Below are positions 1 through 7,355 of a stretch of DNA of 8,125 nucleotides, in pieces. Every line of letters starts with the position of its first letter. Positions within the stretch are counted from its first letter, which is position 1. This stretch comes from Verrucomicrobiota bacterium (GTDB taxonomy: Bacteria > Verrucomicrobiota > Verrucomicrobiia > Chthoniobacterales > UBA10450): NCBI GenBank assembly GCA_003218735.1, contig QHOJ01000060.1:1-8125 (forward strand). The letters run 5' to 3'. The position numbers and the translations under genes are program-made. The notes under the pieces are model-generated. The model saw nothing but the letters and a program-made list of their open reading frames with translations. It ran no database searches and was not told where the DNA came from.

Positions 1-585
1 GTGACACTGCAAAAAACAATCGCGCTGCAGCCTGAACACATCTCCGCCTACTGCCTGACTTATGAAGAGGACACGGAATTTTTCCTGCGTCAGTCACGCG
101 GCGAGTTTCGCCAGGACGCGGATACCGATGCAGAATTTTTCGAGATGACAATATCGATCTTGGAAGACGCCGGTTATCAACATTACGAAATCTCAAATTA
201 CGCGCGCCCCGGTTTTTCATCGAGACACAATCGCGCCTACTGGTCGGGCGAAAATTATCTCGGCATCGGCCCAAGCGCATTTTCCACCGTCGGGATGCGA
301 CGCTGGCAAAATGTTGCCGATTACCGCGCGTATGCCGATCGCGTCCTTTCCGGACAATCACCAATTGGATCGACAGAAAACCTCACGAGCGAAATTAAAC
401 GCGTAGAGACAATCGCGCTTTCCCTGCGAACGAACAAAGGGGTTTCGACGGCATTGCTCACACCATTCCAAAATGAAACGCGAGAGTTTATCGCGCTTGG
501 TTTGCTTGGAAAAACGAATGGCAACTTCGTCCTGACTCGAGCAGGCAAGTCACTCGCGGATTCAGTGACAGAAGCTTTTCTGTAG
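1..585 (+). CDS. hemW: HemW-like radical SAM haem chaperone, C-terminal part (5' end outside window)
   Basis: This is the C-terminal 194 residues of a HemW protein (formerly called oxygen-independent coproporphyrinogen oxidase-like). HemW is a cytoplasmic radical-SAM family protein that binds haem and hands it to target proteins. Visible family signatures are PEHISAYCLTYEEDTEF (residues 11-27 of the visible part), HYEISNYARPGFSSRHNRAYW (61-81, where the HN..YW core is typical) and YLGIGPSAFS (86-95). The tail, with GLLG..NG.FVLTRAGK, is the usual winged-helix-like HemW C-terminus. The CX3CX2C iron-sulfur motif must lie upstream, outside the window. The reading frame is open at base 1, so the GTG there is very probably an internal valine codon, not the start. 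The TAG stop at 583-585 lies inside the left arm of a palindromic element. The gene converges with uppS. Confidence 0.9.
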   Translation: MTLQKTIALQPEHISAYCLTYEEDTEFFLRQSRGEFRQDADTDAEFFEMTISILEDAGYQHYEISNYARPGFSSRHNRAYWSGENYLGIGPSAFSTVGMRRWQNVADYRAYADRVLSGQSPIGSTENLTSEIKRVETIALSLRTNKGVSTALLTPFQNETREFIALGLLGKTNGNFVLTRAGKSLADSVTEAFL

Positions 586-664
586 CCGTCGCCCTGTGGG
601 CGGCGAGCCGCGTGCCGGTTTTGCTAAGTCAAGGTCTCGATTTGCATAGCGAGGCGGCTACAGA
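579..664. repeat. 86-bp palindromic intergenic element between convergent hemW and uppS
   Basis: The arms TCTGTAGCCG (579-588) and CGGCTACAGA (655-664) are perfect 10-bp inverted repeats. Inside the left half is a second GC-rich hairpin: CGTCGCCC (587-594), loop TGT, then GGGCGGCG (598-605), with one G-T pair. The left arm contains the hemW stop codon, and the right arm ends one base before the uppS stop codon on the other strand. Only a TTTT run (619-622) follows the inner hairpin, and it lies 13 bases away, so this is not a classic intrinsic terminator. It may still serve as a bidirectional transcript end or 3' stabiliser. Alternatively it is a REP- or MITE-like short mobile repeat. Copy number cannot be judged from one window. 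Confidence 0.6.
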
Positions 665-1381
665 TTATTCAACCACTCCGTAGCGGCGTTGCCGGCGCCC
701 AAATTCTTCCACTGCGGCAAAGAGGTCTTTCTTTGTGAAATCAGGCCACAGTTTCGGCGTGACATACATCTCGGTGTAAGAGAGTTGCCAAAGAAGAAAG
801 TTGGACAAGCGCATTTCGCCCGAAGTGCGAATGAGCAAGTCGGGATCGGGATAATAGCGGGTATAAAGATGTTTGCTGAACATCTGGACATCGATCATCG
901 CTTTATCGATGTGCCCGAGCTCGACTGCGCGAAGCAAGCTTTTGATGCCGTCGATGATCTCGAGTCGCCCGCCGTAGCTCAGCGCCAGAATGAGAGTGAG
1001 CCCGTTATTACCGGCGGTCTGCTCAATCGTCTTGTGAAGTTGTTTCTGGGAGCTCTGTGGAAGATCGGTCAAACGACCGATCGCCTGGAGCCGAACATTC
1101 TTCTCCACCAATTCCGGCGTCTTCTCTTTCAAAAACTTTTCGAGCAAACGCATCAGAGCGAAGACTTCGCTTTTGGGACGCTGCCAGTTTTCCGCCGAGA
1201 ACGCGTAAAGCGTGAGATACTCGACTTTCAAATCGCCGCAGCCTTCCACGCATTCACGAACGGCCTGGGCCCCTGCCTCGTGGCCTTTGATGCGCGGCAG
1301 ACCGCGCGTTTTGGCCCAGCGGCCGTTACCATCCATGATAATGGCGATATGACGCGGAATGGTTTTCGCAGTCGGAGGCAT
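665..1381 (-). CDS. uppS: Undecaprenyl diphosphate synthase (cis-prenyltransferase)
   Basis: This cytoplasmic, membrane-associated cis-prenyltransferase extends farnesyl diphosphate with isopentenyl diphosphate to C55-PP, the lipid carrier for peptidoglycan and other wall glycans. It has 238 residues, normal for the family. The N-terminal HIAIIMDGNGRWA (11-23) carries the catalytic Asp17. LTLYAFSAENWQRP (57-70) and LSYGGRLEI (134-142) are conserved. The C-terminal signature runs from DLLIRTSGEMRLSNF (181-195) to LSYTE (200-204), with Asp181, Arg185, Ser187, Arg191 and Glu204 in the expected diphosphate and Mg-binding positions. The ATG follows the purA stop after only 2 bp, so translation and transcription are probably coupled to purA. 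No Shine-Dalgarno motif is seen. In many bacteria uppS is followed by cdsA. Here it is the last gene of its unit, facing hemW. Confidence 0.96.
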   Translation of the reverse strand: MPPTAKTIPRHIAIIMDGNGRWAKTRGLPRIKGHEAGAQAVRECVEGCGDLKVEYLTLYAFSAENWQRPKSEVFALMRLLEKFLKEKTPELVEKNVRLQAIGRLTDLPQSSQKQLHKTIEQTAGNNGLTLILALSYGGRLEIIDGIKSLLRAVELGHIDKAMIDVQMFSKHLYTRYYPDPDLLIRTSGEMRLSNFLLWQLSYTEMYVTPKLWPDFTKKDLFAAVEEFGRRQRRYGVVE

Positions 1382-1383
1382 GA

Positions 1384-2775
<1,392 letters not shown>

Positions 2776-2932
2776 TCAATCGGAACAGCGGTCTGCGTCC
2801 ATCCCTTTTATGAAATCCAGATATTGGGCGTAAATAAGCAGGGTCATGCTTTGGGTGAAAGGACGCGCCCTCTGCAATGACATGGAAAATAAAACATTGC
2901 CATTTCGCTGTCCGCCCGAATAACCTCCTTGA

Positions 2933-3085
2933 ATGCGAACAGTCCTGCTGATTATCCTCGTGCTTCTGTTGATCGGAGCTTTCCCTGCCTGGCCATATAG
3001 CACTGGCTGGGGTTATTATCCGAGCGGCGGACTCGGTCTGATCTTAGTAATCGTGCTGATCCTTATTTTGATGGGCGTAATTTGA
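2933..3085 (+). CDS. Small DUF3309-type membrane protein
   Basis: This is a 50-residue reading frame beginning MRTVLLIILVLLLIGAFPAW and ending in GVI. It has a hydrophobic N-terminal segment (4-17), a central turn with PAWPYSTGWGYYPSGG (18-33), then a second very hydrophobic segment (34-47). This matches the small DUF3309 family as I recall it: a Leu/Ile-rich helix, an aromatic WPYS.GWGYYPSGG loop and a second helix. The protein is probably a two-helix hairpin in the inner membrane. Function is unknown. There is no Shine-Dalgarno motif. The bases just before the ATG instead read ACCTCCTT (2923-2930), the complement of one. A weak TTGCCA (2897-2902) and AATAAC (2919-2924) pair could give an almost leaderless transcript. 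It is transcribed away from purA and ends about 220 bp before the convergent CHAP-like gene. An overlapping 75-codon minus-strand frame is a shadow. Confidence 0.82.
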   Translation: MRTVLLIILVLLLIGAFPAWPYSTGWGYYPSGGLGLILVIVLILILMGVI

Positions 3086-3305
3086 CGTTGAAGCGCTAAG
3101 GCGTCGGACAATCAAAGTTGCCCGCTTCGACTCTGCAACGCTTCAAAAAGCGTCGGTGCTCTGAGCGAGCGAATCAAACAGTTGCGGATCAGTATTCATT
3201 TCACTTCGCGCAATTGAGAATGCACGCGAAGCAGTACCAAACTCGCAAGATCGAGGTTGCTGAACAATCCCGTCGGTTGAGGTTCGTTTCGAAGTTGGCG
3301 GAAAA
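3086..3305. other. Non-coding spacer between DUF3309 gene and CHAP-like gene, with small inverted repeats
   Basis: I see no convincing gene here. TTGAAGCG (3088-3095) pairs perfectly with CGCTTCAA (3139-3146), and the second arm can instead form a local hairpin ACGCTT-CAAA-AAGCGT (3138-3153). These two structures are mutually exclusive. No T-run follows, so a classic intrinsic terminator is not supported. A 67-codon plus-strand frame from a TTG at 3118 shows no recognisable domain. It overlaps the end of the CHAP-like gene and is probably chance. Confidence 0.35.
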
Positions 3306-4409
3306 TTACAACTTCGCGTAAACGCCGAGCAAAGGACGACGTGACGGTGTTTTCGAATTGAAGTCGCTAACGAAACCGTCCCTGGTGCGGATCTCGACGT
3401 GACCAGCGGCGTGGTTGGCGCCGTAGACGAAGACCGAACCGACCGGCGCAGCGAATGGATCGTTCACCGGTAATTTTTTGAATCCGTAATTAGCGACAAG
3501 GTCCTGGGCGGCGTCTTTCGCGAGCTCGCTCTTCGGGCGCGAATCGATAACGCCGGAAGCGAGCAATGCCTCTTTTACATAATGCCAGCACATCGAGCGG
3601 GAATGCGCATGCGCGCGTTCCTGCGCGATCGTCGCCGCCTGCATCAGCTTGCCATCGATGCGCCGATCGACCTTGGCAAAGGGGTAAACGATCCGCTTTG
3701 GATAATACTGCGTAATGACGGGAGCTGATTCTTTCTTGCCCTCTGGGGTTTTGTAGCTGTAATGGGCAACCGTTCGTGTCCTGACTGTCTTTTCTTTCGT
3801 GATCTCCTGATCGCGACTCGGAAGATGTAATTCTGAAGGGGCCGATCCAGCGGGAGTGGAAGCTGAGTCGCCATCAGGGCTATTCGCTCTGGAAGCGATT
3901 GGTTCTTTCTTCCATAATGCCCGGTTTGCCGATTGCGGAGCGCCTGTTTGCTCGTCGCGAACCTCTGTTTTTTCCCGATGAGAAGCAGCTGGCTCCTGCG
4001 TTCCAGACTCGATCATTGTCGGTCGAACCGGGCCAACGGCTTCCGATTTACTGGTCTGCGAATTGGCCGCCCGTGGCACGCTCGGCTGTTCTAAACGAGT
4101 TTGTTTTTTCTGCTTCTCAACAGCGAGCGTTCCTCTGGAAGTTTTCGGCGCGCGCAAACTGGGCCCGCCTGTTGTACTCGTTCGCTCGACCCGAGCTTGG
4201 TCTTTTTGACGCTCGGCAGCAAGCGCTCCCGCCATTCGCATCTGCTCTACCGTGAGCACGGTGGAAGCTGATTTCTTTTTGCGAGGTTGAGTGTCCACCT
4301 GCTCGGAAGCACTTGGTTTTTCTTCGCGAGCGACAACCACTTCCTGCGCGCGCATTTGTCCCGCAACAGAAAGGCCGCAAAGCAATCCGATGAAAAATTG
4401 TTTCGGCAT
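3306..4409 (-). CDS. Secreted protein with low-complexity linker and C-terminal CHAP or NlpC/P60-like domain
   Basis: With the ATG at 4409 the protein has 367 residues. The N-terminus MPKQFFIGLLCGLSVAGQMRA looks like a Sec signal peptide with cleavage near residue 21-23, so export is likely. Residues of about 25-245 form a charged Ser/Ala/Lys/Glu/Pro-rich linker, probably disordered. It includes a degenerate repeat: LAAERQKDQARVER (63-76) and LAVEKQKKQTRLEQ (95-108). The C-terminal 100 residues resemble papain-fold cell-wall peptidases: SMCWHYVKEAL with Cys274 opening a helix, then GSVFVYG and AGHVEIRTRDGFVSDF with His337, Glu339 and Asp349. This Cys...GHVEI arrangement is typical of CHAP and NlpC/P60 amidases, so peptidoglycan cleavage is a reasonable inference. 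Activity and exact family are unproven. A TTG 39 bp upstream (4448) would add 13 residues before the signal peptide, but it lies within the likely -35 box, so I reject it. Confidence 0.75.
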   Translation of the reverse strand: MPKQFFIGLLCGLSVAGQMRAQEVVVAREEKPSASEQVDTQPRKKKSASTVLTVEQMRMAGALAAERQKDQARVERTSTTGGPSLRAPKTSRGTLAVEKQKKQTRLEQPSVPRAANSQTSKSEAVGPVRPTMIESGTQEPAASHREKTEVRDEQTGAPQSANRALWKKEPIASRANSPDGDSASTPAGSAPSELHLPSRDQEITKEKTVRTRTVAHYSYKTPEGKKESAPVITQYYPKRIVYPFAKVDRRIDGKLMQAATIAQERAHAHSRSMCWHYVKEALLASGVIDSRPKSELAKDAAQDLVANYGFKKLPVNDPFAAPVGSVFVYGANHAAGHVEIRTRDGFVSDFNSKTPSRRPLLGVYAKL

Positions 4410-4419
4410 TAAAAGCGCC

Positions 4420-4448
4420 GTGATAAATGAATTCGACGCGATTGGCAA
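4420..4448 (-). promoter_or_regulatory. Candidate promoter giving a nearly leaderless mRNA for the CHAP-like gene
   Basis: On the minus strand TTGCCA (4443-4448; 5 of 6 to TTGACA), a 17-bp spacer and TATCAC (4420-4425; 4 of 6 to TATAAT) end 10 bases before the ATG at 4407-4409. Transcription would start only a few bases before the ATG. This fits the absence of any Shine-Dalgarno motif and supports the 4409 start. Confidence 0.5.
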
Positions 4449-4537
4449 GCGCTTAATCTAGCGCGAGGTCGGCTTTAAGCGGGTTCCCCAAAACCGCCTT
4501 GCTTGCGTGATATGCGGTTCCCCCGCGCGATTGAGAG

Positions 4538-4571
4538 CCTACCCTGAGCGAAGCCGAACGGGCGATCGCCC
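4538..4571. repeat. Repeat-like intergenic sequence ending in a 12-bp perfect palindrome
   Basis: The spacer between the DUF6941-like and CHAP-like genes ends in GGGCGATCGCCC (4560-4571), a perfect palindrome that abuts the DUF6941 stop codon. Next to it is CCCTGAGCGAAGCCGAACGG (from 4542), which closely resembles a CCCTGAGCGAAGCCGAAGGG-type sequence that I recall as a frequent dispersed intergenic repeat in several bacterial phyla. Two GCGGTTCCCC-like stretches lie nearby (4478-4530). It may act as a transcript end for the glnB-uppP-DUF6941 unit. No T-run is present. Confidence 0.4.
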
Positions 4572-4979
4572 CTACGCAGTTGGACGCGTGATCTGAATTA
4601 CCGGCAAGGGAAAGCGCAGCCGCAATTCGTCTTCGAGATAAATCTCGACGTGATGCATCCCGTATTGTTGGAACTGCACGCCGCCAAAATAATGGACGTT
4701 AGTCGCGTGCCCTTCCATCTCTTTCAGCACGAACTCGACTTCGGCCTGCGCAATTACTTGTTGTTCGTCAACACCGACAATCCGCGATTTCTGCCGAAAT
4801 TTTCCCGCTCCACTACACCAACGCGTCCAGATGCATAACCGCATACAATTTATCGGCAGTGCAGGCGCCGGGATGACGTTGAGCACGCCGACCAGCGTTT
4901 GCATTCCATTGAATTCGCAGCGCACATCTTCGCAGATAACGGCACTCTGCAGATCGGGAAGAATAAAGTCCGCTTCCAT
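4572..4979 (-). CDS. DUF6941-like conserved hypothetical protein
   Basis: This 135-residue soluble protein begins MEADFILPDLQSAVICEDVR and contains LVGVLNVIPAPALPI, CIWTRWCSGAGKFRQKSRIV, EVEFVLKEMEGHATNVHYFG and HHVEIYLEDELRLRFPLPV. This pattern matches what I remember of the DUF6941 family: a beta-rich small protein with a TLVGVL and PAPALP start, a FTRW-like block and a GHATNVHVFGGVQF block. Function is unknown. The length looks complete, and there is no signal peptide or membrane segment. The ATG at 4979 was preferred over an in-frame TTG two codons upstream at 4985. It begins 10 bp after the uppP stop, so the two are probably cotranscribed. No Shine-Dalgarno motif is seen. Confidence 0.75.
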   Translation of the reverse strand: MEADFILPDLQSAVICEDVRCEFNGMQTLVGVLNVIPAPALPINCMRLCIWTRWCSGAGKFRQKSRIVGVDEQQVIAQAEVEFVLKEMEGHATNVHYFGGVQFQQYGMHHVEIYLEDELRLRFPLPVIQITRPTA

Positions 4980-4989
4980 GACCAATTGA

Positions 4990-5850
4990 TCAGATCATTC
5001 CGCGCACCAGCAGTACCAATATTCCAATCCCGAGAACAATTCGATAAAGGGCAAAGGGGACAAATCCTCGTGCCCGCACCCAATGCATAAACCAGGCAAC
5101 CACTCCCAGTGCTACGAAAAAGGAAACTACAAATCCAATTGTGAGAACGATCCATTCATGGCCAGTCATTGTCAGTGGCGCGAGGTTCACTTCGTGGCGA
5201 TACGGCATCACCGTCTTCACGAAATCATACGTAGTGGCTACCAGCATCGTCGGCATCGACAGAAAGAACGAAAACTCGAGCGCGGCGGGGCGCGACAAGC
5301 CCACTACCTGCCCGGCGGCGATGGTGGACATCGATCGGGAAGTTCCGGGGAAAATCGCAGAAAGAATTTGTGCTGCACCAATCCAGACCGCCTGCGGCAG
5401 ACTCATTTCCTCCATGTGCGCGACACGCGGCCGCGTAAAAACGGCGTCCACTACCCACATGATTATTCCACCTATTAAGAGCGCCCAGGCCATCACCCAG
5501 AGATTCTCCAGGTTCTTGCCGATCTGTTTCGTTAGCGCCCATGCCGGAACCGCAGTCACAACAAAGGCAATCAGCGTGAGACTCAATGGATGCGTGAAGA
5601 CCGTGCGGTCGCCCCGCTCGCCTTTCGGAAATGTGCGAAGAAGGTTCAGGATGCGTTCGCGAAAATAGACGGGTAACGCCAGGATGGCGCCGAGCTGAAT
5701 GACGATCGTGTACATCTTCCAGAAACCGTCGTGCAGATCGATTTTCAGCAGCGCTTCCGCGATCCGCAGATGCGCGGTCGAACTTACAGGAAGAAATTCG
5801 GTGAGCCCTTCGACGATACCGAGAAAAACCGATAACAAAAAATCGTGCAT
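4990..5850 (-). CDS. uppP: Undecaprenyl-diphosphatase (BacA/UppP)
   Basis: This polytopic inner-membrane enzyme removes one phosphate from undecaprenyl diphosphate on the outer face of the membrane, returning the carrier for new rounds of wall synthesis. Extra copies give bacitracin tolerance in other bacteria. It has 286 residues, normal for the family. Motif 1 is GIVEGLTEFLPVSSTAHL (11-28), with Glu14, Glu18 and His27 matching the known active-site residues. Motif 2 is FPGTSRSMSTIAAGQVVGLS (168-187), with Arg172. Position 174 is Met, where many homologues have Gly, but this is a known variation. The remaining sequence has the expected series of hydrophobic helices and ends in LVRGMI. It lies 36 bp downstream of glnB and 10 bp upstream of the DUF6941-like gene, so these three look like one unit. 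Confidence 0.97.
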   Translation of the reverse strand: MHDFLLSVFLGIVEGLTEFLPVSSTAHLRIAEALLKIDLHDGFWKMYTIVIQLGAILALPVYFRERILNLLRTFPKGERGDRTVFTHPLSLTLIAFVVTAVPAWALTKQIGKNLENLWVMAWALLIGGIIMWVVDAVFTRPRVAHMEEMSLPQAVWIGAAQILSAIFPGTSRSMSTIAAGQVVGLSRPAALEFSFFLSMPTMLVATTYDFVKTVMPYRHEVNLAPLTMTGHEWIVLTIGFVVSFFVALGVVAWFMHWVRARGFVPFALYRIVLGIGILVLLVRGMI

Positions 5851-5886
5851 TTGTGAGAGGCGTTGGAAGATTGAAATGGTTAACGA

Positions 5887-6324
<438 letters not shown>

Positions 6325-7335
6325 TCACTCCGAATCGGTTGCCCCTGAATCGATCGCCGCGAGTTCCGCCTCCACCATCTCCCCCACGAGCTGCCGAAAG
6401 GTTCCAGCCGGCTTCCAGCCCAGCGTCCTCCGAATCTGGTCCGCAGAACCAACCAGGCGCGCCGGCTCGGTCGGCCGATCAAACGACTTATCATATTTCA
6501 CATATTTTTCCCAGGGAAGATCGACAACCGCAAAAGCCGCTTCGACAAATTCGCGCACCGAATGCGTTTCTCCGGTCGCCACCACATAATCGTCGGCAGT
6601 TTTGTGTTGCACCATCAGCCACATTGCTTCGACGTAATCATGGGCGCGGCCCCAATCTCTCTGGCTCTCCAGATTCCCGAGCACAAGCTCGTCATCGAGC
6701 TTTCGCGCGATCCGCGCGGCCGCGCGCGCAATCTTGCGGGTAACAAAATTTTCTCCGCGCCGCGGGGACTCGTGATTGTAAAGAATGCCGTTACAAACAA
6801 ACAATCCGTACGATTCCCGATAAACTCGCGCCAATTGCGTAGCAAAGGCCTTCGCGCAGCCGTACGGACTCGTCGGCCGCAGCGGTGTGTTCTCGGTTTG
6901 CGGAATCTCGGATGCATTCCCAAAAATTTCCGAACTGGAAGCGTGATAAAATTTCACTGGGTGCGGTTGAGAACGGGCGATCTCAAGCAACCGTAGTGTC
7001 GCCATTCCCGCTTCCTCGCATGTCGATTCTGGAATTTCGAAACTCAAACCAACATGGCTTTGCCCGGCAAGATGATAGAGCTCCGTTGGTCGAACATCGC
7101 TAATAATGCGACGCAAAGTCGTGCTGTCGCTGAGATCGCCATAGTGCAAAAAAAGTCGCCGCCCGTAAATTTCTTCGTTGCGTCGGAGATGCTCGATGCG
7201 GGATCGCAACATATTGCTCGTGCGCCGCACAATACCGTGCACCGTGTAATCCTTCTCCAGGAGCAGCTCGGACAAGTAGGAGCCATCCTGACCAGTGATT
7301 CCGGTAATCAACGCGATTTTATCGGAATCTTTCAT
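6325..7335 (-). CDS. gmd: GDP-mannose 4,6-dehydratase
   Basis: Gmd converts GDP-D-mannose to GDP-4-keto-6-deoxy-D-mannose, the branch point for GDP-L-fucose, GDP-D-rhamnose and GDP-perosamine used in surface polysaccharides. It is a cytoplasmic extended short-chain dehydrogenase of 336 residues. The NADP-binding Rossmann motif is ITGITGQDGSYLSELLLEK (10-28). HGIVRRTSN (33-41) and HYGDLSDS (64-71) follow. The active site has Ser134 (ASSSEIFG) where E. coli Gmd has Thr, then Glu136, Tyr158 and Lys162 (SPYGCAK). Strong Gmd-specific blocks are CNGILYNHESPRRGENFVTR (181-200), DWGRAHDYVEAMW (227-239) and DYVVATGETHSVREFVE. No second enzyme (Fcl/WcaG, Rmd or Per) is visible, so the final sugar is unknown. 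It starts 20 bp after mutL and is probably cotranscribed with it. Confidence 0.95.
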   Translation of the reverse strand: MKDSDKIALITGITGQDGSYLSELLLEKDYTVHGIVRRTSNMLRSRIEHLRRNEEIYGRRLFLHYGDLSDSTTLRRIISDVRPTELYHLAGQSHVGLSFEIPESTCEEAGMATLRLLEIARSQPHPVKFYHASSSEIFGNASEIPQTENTPLRPTSPYGCAKAFATQLARVYRESYGLFVCNGILYNHESPRRGENFVTRKIARAAARIARKLDDELVLGNLESQRDWGRAHDYVEAMWLMVQHKTADDYVVATGETHSVREFVEAAFAVVDLPWEKYVKYDKSFDRPTEPARLVGSADQIRRTLGWKPAGTFRQLVGEMVEAELAAIDSGATDSE

Positions 7336-7355
7336 TCAACACCCGTGAATCATCC

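Noticed and set aside
1..3. GTG at base 1 as a true hemW start
   Set aside because: It is at the window edge, and the following sequence aligns to the middle of HemW; the radical-SAM cysteine motif would be missing.
2918..2932. Fragment of a 16S rRNA 3' end
   Set aside because: Only the eight-base ACCTCCTT core matches; the flanking bases do not continue into 16S sequence.
2776..3003. 75-codon minus-strand frame overlapping the DUF3309 gene
   Set aside because: No recognisable family and no start with a suitably spaced SD; the plus-strand frame matches a known small membrane family.
3118..3321. 67-codon plus-strand frame from a TTG
   Set aside because: No domain or initiation signal; it overlaps the end of the CHAP-like gene on the opposite strand and is probably chance.
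4562..4569. GCGATCGC as a cyanobacterial HIP1 site
   Set aside because: One occurrence was noticed inside a larger palindrome, and the gene content does not look cyanobacterial.
5083..5668. Plus-strand frames of 131 and 175 codons opposite uppP
   Set aside because: They are antisense to a well-supported membrane-protein gene and show no domain of their own.
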